Source: Terrabacter sp. Root181 (GTDB lineage Bacteria; Actinomycetota; Actinomycetes; Actinomycetales; Dermatophilaceae). From it: a stretch of 64,000 bases of DNA. The position numbers and the translations under genes were made by a program. The DNA lies in assembly GCF_001428505.1 (NCBI RefSeq), contig NZ_LMHU01000005.1, positions 1-64,000 on the forward strand, given 5' to 3'. Shown one piece after another: positions 46,401-54,286 of the stretch. Positions within the stretch are counted from its first letter, which is position 1; each line of letters starts with the position of its first letter. The notes under the pieces were generated by a model. It did no database searches. It saw nothing but the letters and a program-made list of their open reading frames with translations, and was not told where the DNA came from.

Positions 46401-46555
46401 TCGCGTCGGTGGCGACGGTGACGCTGCTCGAGGAGCCGCTCGAGGAGCCACTCGAGGAGCCGCTCGGCGGCGGGGAGCTCGCGGTCGTCGACGGCGCCGT
46501 GCCGCTCGTGCTCGGGCCGTTCGAGGTGCGCACCCTCCGCGTCGTCCGGGCGTGA
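43499..46555 (+). CDS. GH38 alpha-mannosidase
   Basis: A 1018-residue family 38 alpha-mannosidase, a cytoplasmic zinc enzyme. An N-terminal beta domain (1-240) precedes the catalytic barrel, with the zinc-binding H-A-H-I-D-S-A-W-L-W-P near 259-269 and the nucleophile Asp373 in W-L-P-D-S-F-G-Y. Helical and large beta-sandwich domains follow. The ATG follows GAGAGG. A tandem 12-bp repeat near the 3' end gives three L-E-E-P units. It stands alone, so its physiological substrate (mannan or glycoprotein mannose) cannot be derived from neighbours. Confidence 0.92.
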   Translation: MHDDIPLTVGRVTRVLKERILPAVHAESVPLTAQWHELPGEPVPPAEGLALDYTPYAVGTPWGAAWGTTWFRLTGRVPAHWAGRRVEVVADLGFDRDMTGFQCEGLVYRADGTPVKSLNPRNQWVLVADEAEAEQAVELYVEAASNPILVAGNPFVPTREGDIVTSSSTRLYTTGRLDLAVFERDVFELALDVEVLLGLQAELPAGPRRMRVLQALDDAMDRLDLQHVAATAADARAALVDVLAQPAEASAHAISAIGHAHIDSAWLWPVRETIRKVARTTSSMTTLIDETDDFVYGMSSAQQYAWIKEHRPEVWERVRAAVAAGRFVPLGGMWVESDTVMPSGESLVRQFLHGQRFFETELGIRCRGVWLPDSFGYSPALPQLMRRAGFEWFFTQKISWNQVNTFPHHTFLWEGIDGSRVLSHFPPMDTYNAQLSGSEVATASRQFRESRHASGSIAPVGWGDGGGGTTREMTGTASRLADLEGSPTVRWEHPDAFFDRARGELAHPPVWVGELYLELHRATLTSQHRTKQGNRRTEHLLVEAELWAATAAVRTGTAYPHDELDALWQQVLLQQFHDILPGTSIAWVHREAVEQYGRVTEAAEAIVARSLAALVGEGGVEVEANAAPFERSGVPAGGAVTREPATHEPGAYAVSLSERDGGWVLDNGVVTVTVSADGLVTSAVDVATGREAVARGRAANLLQLHQDVPNRWDAWDVDRYYRNRVTDVRDVSALTASVGEDGVARVVVERRISPASTVRQELSLAPGARVLEISQETDWHETETFLKVAFPLDVRAEHVAAETQFGFHRRVTHTNTSWEAAKFETSMHRFVLAEERGFGVALVNDSIYGHDVTRDVDGDDVVTTVRLSLLRAPRFPDPGTDQGVQTHRYGLVVGADADVATREGALMGTPARRVTGAHGVDPLVTVTGEGIVVSSVKEAADRSGDLVVRVYESLGGRARGTLRLDLPVASVATVTLLEEPLEEPLEEPLGGGELAVVDGAVPLVLGPFEVRTLRVVRA
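46427..46462 (+). repeat. Three tandem 12-bp units in the GH38 gene
   Basis: CTCGAGGAGCCG, CTCGAGGAGCCA and CTCGAGGAGCCG follow one another in frame, each encoding Leu-Glu-Glu-Pro. The tract sits between beta strands near the C-terminus, probably an exposed loop that can change length. Confidence 0.85.
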
Positions 46556-46614
46556 GGGCGTCCGCGGGCCGTTGGTCGGTGTGCCGTCGCGTGGTCGTCC
46601 GGCGCTCGCCGCGG

Positions 46615-47568
46615 TCAGGTGACGGCGGCGAGCACCCGGTCGATGCGTGGGAGCGTCACCGGGTCGTCGGGGATCTCGAGGAACCAGGCCGCCAGGCGCT
46701 CGCGCTCCGACGCGCTGCTAGCGCCGACCCAGCGGGAGCACGCGAGCTGGCCGATGTGGGCCTGTTCGGCGACGAGCATCGTGAAGTGGCCGCGCCGGGT
46801 CACCTGTCCCGGCCCGCCGGCCTCACGGTAGGCCGTGTGGAGCCGTCGCGCCCGCGCCGGGTCGTCGTCGCCGAACTCGAAGAGCACCATGGCGAGCTCC
46901 TGGCTCGGGTCGGCCGGGCCGAGGTTCTCGAAGTCGATGACGCAGACCTCGCCGCCGACCGTGGCGAGCACGTTGTCCGCCCAGAGGTCGCGGTGGCAGA
47001 CCCGAGGTGACTCGTGCGGCTCGATGACCGACTCCACCGCGACGAGCTCGTCGACGAGCGCGCCGAGCTCACCGGCGAAGGGAGCCCCCTCGTCGAGGAC
47101 CCGCTGGTGCAGGTCGCGCCAGCGCTGCTCGCCGAACCCCGTCGCGAACCAGTTGTCGACGACCCCGTCCGACGGCGCCCCCGCCCGGTGCAGTCCCGCG
47201 AGGGTGCGCCCCACCGCCACGGGGTCGAGCCGGCGCGTCCGCGGCTGCAGGTCGACCCACTCGAAGACACGGATCGCGGTCTCGCCGTCCGCGGTGGCGA
47301 CGGTCGTGGCGACCCCGCCGGTGGCGGTGCGCCGGATCCGCGGCGTCAGGACACCCTCCTCGCGGGCCGCGTCGACGAGGTCGGCATCCCTGGAGGCGGC
47401 GTCGAGGTCGGGCGTCGCGAACCACTCCTTGACGGCATGGCTGCCGTGTCCGGTGTCGAGCCGCCAGACCTGGCCGAGCTGCCCGCGGGCCACGGGCCCG
47501 GTCAGGGTCGACGTCCCGTCGAGACCGTAGGCGTCCGCGACCTCCTGGGCCGCTGAGGGGGTGAGCAT
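46615..47568 (-). CDS. Aminoglycoside-phosphotransferase-family kinase
   Basis: A 317-residue APH/choline-kinase-fold protein. The Brenner motif C-H-R-D-L-W-A-D-N-V-L (near 193) gives the catalytic Asp, followed by the metal-binding V-I-D-F-E-N. The N-lobe has a glycine-loop-like G-Q-L-G-Q-V-W-R. The family phosphorylates antibiotics, choline, homoserine or sugars; nothing here tells which, and resistance should not be assumed. The ATG at 47568 lies downstream of a 30-base spacing to the membrane protein gene on the same strand. Confidence 0.82.
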   Translation of the reverse strand: MLTPSAAQEVADAYGLDGTSTLTGPVARGQLGQVWRLDTGHGSHAVKEWFATPDLDAASRDADLVDAAREEGVLTPRIRRTATGGVATTVATADGETAIRVFEWVDLQPRTRRLDPVAVGRTLAGLHRAGAPSDGVVDNWFATGFGEQRWRDLHQRVLDEGAPFAGELGALVDELVAVESVIEPHESPRVCHRDLWADNVLATVGGEVCVIDFENLGPADPSQELAMVLFEFGDDDPARARRLHTAYREAGGPGQVTRRGHFTMLVAEQAHIGQLACSRWVGASSASERERLAAWFLEIPDDPVTLPRIDRVLAAVT

Positions 47569-47598
47569 CGGATCTCGCTCGCGCTCAGACGATCCCGG

Positions 47599-48192
47599 TC
47601 ACGGAAGCACGCGCCAGACGGCGACGCCGACCGTGACGACGGCGAGTGCGAGAGCGGCCCAGCCGAGAGGCGACCGACCGGATCGCCCACGACCGAGCAG
47701 GAGCAGCAGCGCCGCGAGGACCGACAGGACCGCCGCGACGACGGTCTCCTCGGCACCGAGGTCGATGGTGCGGATGAGGATCGTGTCGGTGACGCCGTGG
47801 CGGGTCATGAAACCCAGCAGCCGGATGAGGAAGAAGAGCCACCAGCCGACGGTGATCCAGAAGAGGGCGACGCCGATCTGGCCGAGCAGGGGGTCGACGG
47901 TGTCGTCAGTGGCCCTGGTCGGGGTCGCCGGCCAAACCGGCTGTCCCGCATACGGGTTCGGCGGCACGGGCGGGGCAGACGGTGGTGCGGCGGGCCACGA
48001 GGGGTTGGCAGTGGGCAGCTCCCGCGTCGGCTCGAAGACGGGGATGGCCTGGGTCGGGGCTGCGGCTGCCGGCGTCGCCGGTGCTTCCGCGCCGGCACCA
48101 GGTCCGCGCGGGATGTTGGGCACGGGAACCGTGAACTGCTCGTCCGGGCCGGTGGACCCGGTGGACCCGCCTGGCACGGGGGTGTCGCTCAT
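47599..48192 (-). CDS. Membrane protein with Pro-rich N-terminal tail
   Basis: A 197-residue protein. Residues 1-95 are Pro/Ala/Thr-rich and unstructured, facing the cytoplasm by the usual charge rule. Residues 105-195 hold about three membrane segments (G-V-A-L-F-W-I-T-V-G-W-W-L-F-F, V-V-A-A-V-L-S-V-L-A-A-L-L-L-L-L and L-G-W-A-A-L-A-L-A-V-V). ATG 48192 begins just past a weak ribosome site. I recognise no family. The frame stays open further upstream but is antisense there. Confidence 0.65.
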   Translation of the reverse strand: MSDTPVPGGSTGSTGPDEQFTVPVPNIPRGPGAGAEAPATPAAAAPTQAIPVFEPTRELPTANPSWPAAPPSAPPVPPNPYAGQPVWPATPTRATDDTVDPLLGQIGVALFWITVGWWLFFLIRLLGFMTRHGVTDTILIRTIDLGAEETVVAAVLSVLAALLLLLGRGRSGRSPLGWAALALAVVTVGVAVWRVLP

Positions 48193-48248
48193 GGCGACAA
48201 CGTACCTCGCGCGTCGACGGACAGGCGCGCTCGGACACCACGCGCGCC

Positions 48249-48917
48249 TCAGCGGGGGAAGTGGCGCCACGTGCCCTCGGAGACGACCTCGACGCGTCCG
48301 TCCTGAACGACGACCGCGGTGTCGTCGTCGATGGCGTAGGCCGCGTTGTCGATGGTCCCGGCCCACCGCTCCGCCTCGGCCATCGAGTTGCCGGGCATCA
48401 TCGGGTGGTCGACGTGGGGGCAGATCGAGAAGTCCACGACACCGAGCGTCGTGTCGTCGCGACCGGTCGCGGGGTGCCACCGGACGAAGTCGTCGCCGAC
48501 GCGAGGTGTCATGACGAGGCTGCCGGCGCTCAGCCCGACCCACAGGGCGTCGAGCGACGGCAGGAGGTCGGCGAGGCCGGACTCGCGGATCCAGTGGTGC
48601 AGGTACATCGGGTCGCCGCCGTTGACGAGCAGCACGTCGGCCTTGCGGACCTCCGGCACCCAGTGGTCCTCGTCGAGGCTGGGCAGCGCGGTCAGCTCGA
48701 GGACGCCCATCGACCTCCAGCCGAGCTCGACCATGGGCGTGCGCGGTTCCTGGCCGGCGACGAAGCTCCACGCCTGGCCCATCCCGCCCCGGTTGGCGTG
48801 CGAGGCGGTGGGGATGCACAAGGCGTCGCACTCGTCGATCGGCTTGCCGAGCAGGCGCACGAGCGCGTCGTGGATGCTCGGGTTGGTGATGCCTGCGGAG
48901 GTGAGCAGGAGGTCCAC
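48249..48917 (-). CDS. S51 peptidase (PepE-like)
   Basis: A 222-residue serine peptidase-like protein of family S51, whose members cut Asp-X dipeptides or cyanophycin. The nucleophile is seen in G-L-S-A-G-S-L-V-M near 140, preceded by L-V-N-G-G-D-P and followed by a His in I-C-P-H-V-D-H-P. The GTG start at 48917 follows GAGGAG. It is cytoplasmic and lies 19 bases after a YCII gene on the same strand, probably one transcript. Confidence 0.85.
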   Translation of the reverse strand: MDLLLTSAGITNPSIHDALVRLLGKPIDECDALCIPTASHANRGGMGQAWSFVAGQEPRTPMVELGWRSMGVLELTALPSLDEDHWVPEVRKADVLLVNGGDPMYLHHWIRESGLADLLPSLDALWVGLSAGSLVMTPRVGDDFVRWHPATGRDDTTLGVVDFSICPHVDHPMMPGNSMAEAERWAGTIDNAAYAIDDDTAVVVQDGRVEVVSEGTWRHFPR

Positions 48918-48936
48918 GTCGTCTCCTCGTCGAAGG

Positions 48937-49329
48937 TCAGGCGTCCACCGGAGGTGGGCCTGCGAGCGGGCGTACCTCGATCGGGACCCCTGTCGGCGCG
49001 CCACCGGGGCCGGGCGACGACGACGCCTTGGCAGCGATGGCGTACGCCCGCTCCTCGCTGTCGCAGTCGACGACCCAGAAGCCGATGAGGAACTCCCTGC
49101 CCTCGGGGAAGGGTCCGTCGGTGACGACCGCGGCGCCGTCGTCGGAGCGCACGATCCGGGCCTTGTCGGGCCAGCCGAGCCCGGCGTTGAACACCATCTC
49201 GCCGCTCTCCTCCAGCTCCTGGTCGAACGCGCGCTGGAACTCGACCATGTTCCTGATGTCCTCAGGGGCCCAGTCCAGGACCTCTGTGCCGTCATCGCGG
49301 CCCACGTGCATCATGAGCATGTACTTCAT
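48937..49329 (-). CDS. YCII-domain (DGPF-type) protein A
   Basis: A 130-residue ferredoxin-like-fold protein of the YCII/DGPF family. It begins M-K-Y-M-L-M-M-H-V and has the characteristic V-V-T-D-G-P-F-P-E-G-R-E followed by G-F-W-V-V-D. ATG 49329 sits behind AGGAGCG. Such proteins are small cytoplasmic enzymes or binding proteins, often encoded beside RNA polymerase sigma-70-like (ECF41-type) genes; none is adjacent here. A second family member follows 91 bases upstream on the same strand and a third at 63071. Confidence 0.85.
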   Translation of the reverse strand: MKYMLMMHVGRDDGTEVLDWAPEDIRNMVEFQRAFDQELEESGEMVFNAGLGWPDKARIVRSDDGAAVVTDGPFPEGREFLIGFWVVDCDSEERAYAIAAKASSSPGPGGAPTGVPIEVRPLAGPPPVDA

Positions 49330-49420
49330 CGCGACGCTCCTTCGAGGGTGACGTGCCCAGCACTCGACACTAGGCCACGGCGCAGCCGCCGTGCGGGGCA
49401 CGCCGCCCTCGAGGACGGGG

Positions 49421-49780
49421 TCAGTCGACCGTGGGACGCGGCTTGAAGCGGCGCACCTCGTGGGTCCAGCCGCACGCCTCGGCGATCTTGCCCGCCCACA
49501 TCTTGGCGGCCTCGTCGTCGGGGACGTCCACGATGGCGAAGCCGCCGAGGAACTCCTTCGTCTCGACGTAGGGGCCGTCGGTGATCATCACGGTGCCGCT
49601 GGTGGGGTCGGCGTGGTAGACGGGGCCGTCCTCCTCCTCCAGACCGCCGGCGAAGACGTACACGCCGGCAGCCCGCATCTCGTCGACGGCTGCCCTCGCG
49701 AGCGGCCCGCGTCCACGGAACCACTCCTCGGAGTGGTCGCCCACCCACTGCTGGTTGAAGTAGAGGAGGTACTCGGCCAC
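49421..49780 (-). CDS. YCII-domain protein B
   Basis: A 119-residue YCII-family protein. The conserved part is V-M-I-T-D-G-P-Y-V-E-T-K-E-F-L-G-G-F-A-I-V-D. The GTG start at 49780 follows AAGGAGCC. It precedes protein A by 91 bases on the same strand, so the two probably arose by duplication and share a transcript with the S51 peptidase. The role is unknown. Confidence 0.82.
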   Translation of the reverse strand: MAEYLLYFNQQWVGDHSEEWFRGRGPLARAAVDEMRAAGVYVFAGGLEEEDGPVYHADPTSGTVMITDGPYVETKEFLGGFAIVDVPDDEAAKMWAGKIAEACGWTHEVRRFKPRPTVD

Positions 49781-49919
49781 GACTGGCTCCTTCGGTTGTG
49801 GCGGACCGAGGTGGTCCGCGTCTGCCTACTACACGAACGGCGGACTGCGATTTCGACACGGTCGTGCCGGGGATCGGGCATCGAGGCGGCGAAGCGGCGA
49901 GGCACCTCGGAGGATGTCC

Positions 49920-50849
49920 CTAGAGGATGTAGCTGCTGGAGGCGCTCCAGATGGCGTGCGTGCGGCAGTTGGAGTCGGCGTACTCCTTCGACGTCGACTC
50001 GAAGACGGAGTAGAGGCGGTTGACCGACGACCCCGCGGAGCTGGGGGCCCAGACGATCCCCTCCATCATCGGGAGGGTGTTGTGGCTCGAGCGCGCGCCC
50101 GTCGACCGCACCTGCGTCGTCACCTTGCTCAGGTTGTCCCGGCCCCACGAGCGGCTGAAGACGAAGTGGCCGCTCGTGACCTGCACGCCCTGGACGATGG
50201 TCGGCGTGCCGTAGGACGCGTTCGGCGTCAGGGTGACGGAGCCGGCGCTGGAGGTGGGGTAGCGGCGCATGACGTTGTTGTAGAAGTCGCCGACGAAGAG
50301 GTTGCCGCCGTCGTAGTCGACGTAGGACGCCCGGGTCAGGCTGTTCAGGGTGTAGCGGGCCGCATAGCTGACGGGCTTGCGGGTGCCCGCGGGGACGGAC
50401 CGGATCCGGTCGATCGGGATGCGGTAGATCCGCGCACCGCCGACGCTGTCGGCGACGTAGAGGTTGCCCCGACCGATGGTGAGGCCACCGGTGTGACCGG
50501 TCTTGGGGACCCCGCTCAGCTCGATGGTCTTGACCCAGGCCGAGGTCGAGCGCTTGTAGACGACGACGCGCGGCACCTCGAGCGCGTCCCGGTGGTATAT
50601 CGACACGTAGAGGTAGTCGCCGCTGGCGTCGTACGTCATGCCCTGGGGCACCCAGTTGGTGTCCTTGTAGGCGCCCAGGGTGTGGCCCGTCCAGTTGTCG
50701 AACGGGTCGAGCTGCGGGTCGGCGCAGCTGGTGACCGAGGCGAAGCCGACCGGGTCGGCTGCGGTGGCGGGCGTCGCGGCCACGACGCCGAGCGTCGATG
50801 CGAGGGTCAGTGCGATGCCGGCGGCCGTGGTGCGCATGCGTGTCTTCAT
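49920..50849 (-). CDS. Secreted beta-propeller-like protein
   Basis: A 309-residue exported protein. The signal peptide (M-K-T-R-M-R then a hydrophobic stretch ending A-T-P-A-T-A-A) covers about 1-32. The rest shows repeated beta strands, such as Y-L-Y-V-S-I-Y, N-L-Y-V-A-D-S-V-G-G and N-L-F-V-G-D-F-Y, as in NHL/SMP-30-like propellers. Cys residues at about 42 and near the C-terminus may form a disulfide. ATG 50849 follows GGGGAA. It stands alone; the ligand or substrate is unknown. Confidence 0.72.
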   Translation of the reverse strand: MKTRMRTTAAGIALTLASTLGVVAATPATAADPVGFASVTSCADPQLDPFDNWTGHTLGAYKDTNWVPQGMTYDASGDYLYVSIYHRDALEVPRVVVYKRSTSAWVKTIELSGVPKTGHTGGLTIGRGNLYVADSVGGARIYRIPIDRIRSVPAGTRKPVSYAARYTLNSLTRASYVDYDGGNLFVGDFYNNVMRRYPTSSAGSVTLTPNASYGTPTIVQGVQVTSGHFVFSRSWGRDNLSKVTTQVRSTGARSSHNTLPMMEGIVWAPSSAGSSVNRLYSVFESTSKEYADSNCRTHAIWSASSSYIL

Positions 50850-50961
50850 GAGGTTCCCCTGTGCTCGTCGGAGGACCTCTTCCCCCGATGCTCGGAGACT
50901 ACTCGTGGGCCTCGCCCGATCGGCTCCGGTCGCGGGGGCAGTCGGCGCGCCGCCGGCGACC

Positions 50962-51984
50962 TCAGCCCACGGGGTCGGCGAGCTGCCAGCCGGCGGCGAC
51001 GACCTCGTCGACCGCCGCCACGGCCGCGACCAGCCGCTGCTCGTGGCTGCCGCCCACCTCGACCCAGGGCACGCCGTGCGCGCCCAGCTCCTCGCGGAAC
51101 CGGCCCTGCATCCACGAGCGGCCGTGCTCGCCGTCGCGCACGCGGTCCGGGGCGGTGGGGGTCTCGTCGCCGGTGAGGACGTAGAGCGCGGGTGCCGGGC
51201 GCGCGTCGGCGAAGGCCCGCACCGTGGGGGACGGGCTGCCGAGGTGGCGTTCGTGCCACAGGGTCGTCGCGAAGGCGTCGGTGTCGCAGAGGAGCAGCGG
51301 GCGCGGCGCCGCGGCCGCCGCGGCGTCCTCGAGGGCGGCCTGCTCGCGTGCCACGAGGTCGAGCTCGGTGGTGTGCCACGGCCCGGTCGGGCCGCCGGGT
51401 CGCCGCTCGGTCCACTCGCGGCCGAACTGGGGGACGACGGTCGTGCCGTAGTGGGCGCCGAGGGCGTCGGCCAAGGTCGTCGTGCGCGTGGGCTCGGCGC
51501 CCACGACGACGACGCGCTTGGTGAACCAGGCCCGCACCGGTGACGGCAACGCCCACCACGAGCCGGCGACGTCGGACCGCACCACGGTCCCGGAGATCGG
51601 TGTCGACGCACGCCCCGGGTCGACCTGCACCCACGTCGCGCCGAGCCGGCGGGCCATCTCCTCGCCGTACGCGTCGCTCGTGAACACCGCGTCGACGGGA
51701 GCGTCGAGGTGCGACTCGATGACCTCCATGTGCAGGTCCCAGACCTCCGGCGAGTGGAAGTCGACGTCGTGGTCGTCGGGCGCCGCGACGACCCGGGCCG
51801 TCGGGTGCTCGGCCTGCACCCAGCCGACGCGGACGTCGACCGGGATCGACTCGACGGCGTGGGCCATGACCTCGACGGTGACACGGTCGCACGTGCTCGT
51901 GGCCGCTCGCACGAGAGCCTGGTGCCCGGCGTGGAAGGGGTAGAACTTGCCGATGACGAGCCCGTGCCCGTGACGCCCGCTCAC
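50962..51984 (-). CDS. NadR-like NMN adenylyltransferase / kinase-like protein
   Basis: A 340-residue NadR-type protein of NAD salvage. Residues 8-160 are a nucleotidyltransferase domain with G-K-F-Y-P-F-H-A-G-H. Residues 165-330 resemble the nicotinamide-riboside kinase domain, but its phosphate loop reads G-A-E-P-T-R-T-T-T and lacks the usual Gly-Lys pair, so kinase activity is doubtful or differently supported; I believe some actinobacterial relatives share the missing Lys. GTG at 51984 overlaps a short upstream frame as GTGA. It is cytoplasmic. Confidence 0.82.
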   Translation of the reverse strand: MSGRHGHGLVIGKFYPFHAGHQALVRAATSTCDRVTVEVMAHAVESIPVDVRVGWVQAEHPTARVVAAPDDHDVDFHSPEVWDLHMEVIESHLDAPVDAVFTSDAYGEEMARRLGATWVQVDPGRASTPISGTVVRSDVAGSWWALPSPVRAWFTKRVVVVGAEPTRTTTLADALGAHYGTTVVPQFGREWTERRPGGPTGPWHTTELDLVAREQAALEDAAAAAAPRPLLLCDTDAFATTLWHERHLGSPSPTVRAFADARPAPALYVLTGDETPTAPDRVRDGEHGRSWMQGRFREELGAHGVPWVEVGGSHEQRLVAAVAAVDEVVAAGWQLADPVG

Positions 51985-52200
51985 TGGTCGCCCCGAGCGC
52001 TCGCGAGCACGTCGTCCGCGCTGACTGCGCCCGCCGGCTCGGTCCGGTCCATGGCAACAGAACGTACCGGGACGACCCGCCTGCCGTCGCCGACGAAACG
52101 GTTCGGTCGCGCCTGATGACGCCCTGTCACCGTAGCGAAGGGGCGGTTCACGACCATCAATCCCGGTGCGGTGGGCCGCCGCGTGAGGTGCACTGGCCTC

Positions 52201-52680
52201 ATGGGTGGAGTCAACGAAGCGGAGCTGCCGACGTTGTACGAGTGGGCGGGAGGTCTGGCGGCGCTGCGCCGGATGATCGACTGCTTCTACGACCGGGTCG
52301 AGGTCGATGAAGCCTTGTCAGGCTTCTTCCCGGGCGGTGTGTCCGAGCATCATCGGGCGCACGTCGCGGACTGGTGGGCCGAAGTGCTCGGCGGCCCGGC
52401 GACGTACACGGAGCGGCACGGGGGGTACGAGTCCATGCTCCGCCACCACCTCGGGCTGGCCATCACGGCCGCGCAACGGCAGCGGTTCGCCGCCACGATG
52501 AGCCTGGCCGCCGACGACGCGGAGCTGCCCGGCGATCCGGAGTTCCGGGCGGCGATCATCGGGTACCTCGAGTGGGGCTCCCGGCTTGCCATGGAGAACT
52601 CCCAGCCCGACGCCGACCCGGTCGAACACGCGCCCACCCCACGATGGGGCTGGGGCGTCGCGCCGCCGTACCAGGGGTGA
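52201..52680 (+). CDS. Truncated haemoglobin (group II-like)
   Basis: A 159-residue 2-over-2 globin. The B helix has the distal-pocket Tyr in C-F-Y-D-R-V, and the pattern Y-T-E-R-H-G-G-Y-E-S-M-L-R-H-H-L-G-L contains the proximal His. The ending extends past the globin core with a Pro/Trp-rich tail. Such proteins bind O2 or NO in the cytoplasm. ATG 52201 was chosen because the globin starts soon after; the frame opens 30 bases earlier without homology. It is convergent with rskA across a strong terminator. Confidence 0.85.
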   Translation: MGGVNEAELPTLYEWAGGLAALRRMIDCFYDRVEVDEALSGFFPGGVSEHHRAHVADWWAEVLGGPATYTERHGGYESMLRHHLGLAITAAQRQRFAATMSLAADDAELPGDPEFRAAIIGYLEWGSRLAMENSQPDADPVEHAPTPRWGWGVAPPYQG

Positions 52681-52723
52681 CCGGTCCGGCTGTTGTCGCA
52701 GCGCCTCTGGACGAGGCCGCGAG

Positions 52724-52781
52724 GTCGGGCGGTCACGAGCTCCAGCTGGGGAAGCCGGGAGCGAGCTCGTGACCGCCCGAC
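52724..52781. terminator. Bidirectional 19-bp hairpin terminator
   Basis: Arms GTCGGGCGGTCACGAGCTC (52724-52742) and its exact complement (52763-52781) lie between the convergent globin and rskA genes with a 20-base loop. Confidence 0.9.
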
Positions 52782-52800
52782 GTGCGAGCGACCGGTTGTC

Positions 52801-53631
52801 TCAGGCGAAGGCGATGAACGCCACGGGGTCGGACGTCGGCTGGTCCGAGCCGCCGTCGGGCTCGACGGTGATGCCGGCGCCCTTCGAGTGGCTCGCGTCG
52901 CCGTTGAGCACGACCACCTGGTCACCACCGCCGGGCATGAGACCCGCCGAGGTCATGTGACCCGTTGCGTCCTGCAGCCACAGCTGGAAGACCTTGCCCG
53001 TGGGCGGCTGCGACATGCCGGAGGTGACGATGACGGCCTTGTGGAGCGCGTTGGAGCGCACGATCGTGGCGGTCGCACCACCGGCGAGGCGCTGCCCGTA
53101 GCGCGTGGCGTCGGGAGCCGCGAGCACCTGGTCGGCGATGGCCCGGGACGGGTCCTTGTCGATCTGGCGCCAGACGGTGAACCCGCCGATGGCGAGCACG
53201 GCCACCGTGGCGGCCGCGACGACGACGCGCCAGCCGCGGGCGAGCCCGCGCGTCTGACGGGACCGACGTCGGCCGGCGAGGTCGTCGCCGTGATCGACGC
53301 GCGACCCGGAGGCTGCTGGGGTGGTCGTCTGCTCCTGGACCGGTGCCGGAGCGGTGGACGTGACGGTCTCGTCGGCCGGGTCGTCCTGCTGCACCGGGAG
53401 GGGCGGCAGCGGGCGGACGGTCGCGATCTCGGCGAGCACCTTGGCCTTGAGCGAGGCCGGCGGCGCGACCTCGGTCAGCACCGACAGCTCCGACGCGGCG
53501 GCGACGAGGCTCTCGACCTCGGCCTGGCAGGCGGTGCAGCCGGCGAGGTGGCGCTCGAAGCGCGCCCGCTCGACGTCGTCGAGGGCGTCCACGGCGTAGG
53601 CACCGGACAGGGCGTGGATGTCCTCGCTCAC
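52801..53631 (-). CDS. rskA: Anti-sigma-K factor
   Basis: A 276-residue single-pass membrane anti-sigma factor. The N-terminal ZAS domain has R-H-L-A-G-C-T-A-C-Q (His and Cys pair) and holds SigK inactive in the cytoplasm. A Pro/Thr-rich linker precedes the membrane segment (V-V-V-A-A-A-T-V-A-V-L-A-I-G near 135-155). The outer RskA domain contains G-K-V-F-Q-L-W-L and A-G-I-T-V-E-P. Its GTG overlaps the sigK TGA, so both are made in step. It is presumably released by regulated proteolysis. Confidence 0.93.
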   Translation of the reverse strand: MSEDIHALSGAYAVDALDDVERARFERHLAGCTACQAEVESLVAAASELSVLTEVAPPASLKAKVLAEIATVRPLPPLPVQQDDPADETVTSTAPAPVQEQTTTPAASGSRVDHGDDLAGRRRSRQTRGLARGWRVVVAAATVAVLAIGGFTVWRQIDKDPSRAIADQVLAAPDATRYGQRLAGGATATIVRSNALHKAVIVTSGMSQPPTGKVFQLWLQDATGHMTSAGLMPGGGDQVVVLNGDASHSKGAGITVEPDGGSDQPTSDPVAFIAFA

Positions 53632-54239
53632 AGTGTCACCCCCAACGTGTCTCGTAGTCTGATCAGTCCATCACGGATGCGTGTCTTGGCGGTCCCGAGT
53701 GGCAGGTCGAGCATGGTGGCCACCTCCGTATGGGTGTAACCCGAGAGGTAGGCCAGCTCGAGGGCCTGCCGCTGGACCGGTGTGAGCGTCTCCAGCGCCC
53801 GGTGAACCCGCTCCGCATCGAGCCGTTCGACGACGGCCTCCGCTGTGGAGTCGTGGGTGACGTCCTGGTTGCTGGCGCCGTACCCCTCGTCGCGGTGGCG
53901 GGCTGCTTCCGCCGACCGGACCCGGTCGACGGCCTTGCGGTGAGCGATGGTGAGCATCCACGAGAGAGCCGCACCCTTGCTCGGGTCGAAGCGTGCGCTG
54001 TGCCGCCAGATCTCGAGGAAGACCTCCTGGGTGACCTCCTCGGACTGGGCCGGGTCGCGCACGACCCGGCGGACGAGACCGAAGAGCCGGGAGGAGACGG
54101 CGTCGTAGAGCTCGCTGAACGCCGTCTCGTCTCCTGTCGCTGCTCGACGGAGCAGCTGCTCCAGGGTGGATGGGCGGGCGGGTCCCCCCGGCGAGTGATC
54201 GCCGGAGGGAACCACCGAGAACCGTGACATGGGGTCCAT
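53628..54239 (-). CDS. sigK: ECF sigma factor SigK
   Basis: A 203-residue extracytoplasmic-function sigma factor. Region 2 contains A-F-S-E-L-Y-D-A-V and E-E-V-T-Q-E-V-F-L-E-I-W. Region 4 contains T-P-V-Q-R-Q-A-L-E-L-A-Y-L-S-G-Y-T-H-T-E-V-A, the -35 binding helix. Order and overlap with rskA and the nearby fasciclin gene identify it as SigK. ATG 54239 has no ribosome site; an alternative Met lies 3 codons later. It should direct transcription of the upstream fasciclin and oxidoreductase genes through the promoters at 54992 and 56647. Confidence 0.93.
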   Translation of the reverse strand: MDPMSRFSVVPSGDHSPGGPARPSTLEQLLRRAATGDETAFSELYDAVSSRLFGLVRRVVRDPAQSEEVTQEVFLEIWRHSARFDPSKGAALSWMLTIAHRKAVDRVRSAEAARHRDEGYGASNQDVTHDSTAEAVVERLDAERVHRALETLTPVQRQALELAYLSGYTHTEVATMLDLPLGTAKTRIRDGLIRLRDTLGVTL

Positions 54240-54286
54240 TGTGTCGCCCGTCGTCCGTGGTCTGCGTCAGCCTGGTCAGCGGACGA

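Noticed and set aside
46615-47568. Antibiotic-resistance gene reading of the phosphotransferase
   Set aside because: Fold motifs alone do not show aminoglycoside specificity, and the context gives no support.
51981-52052. 23-codon frame overlapping the NadR-like start by GTGA
   Set aside because: It could be a coupled leader peptide, but it has no clear ribosome site and no homology I can recognise.
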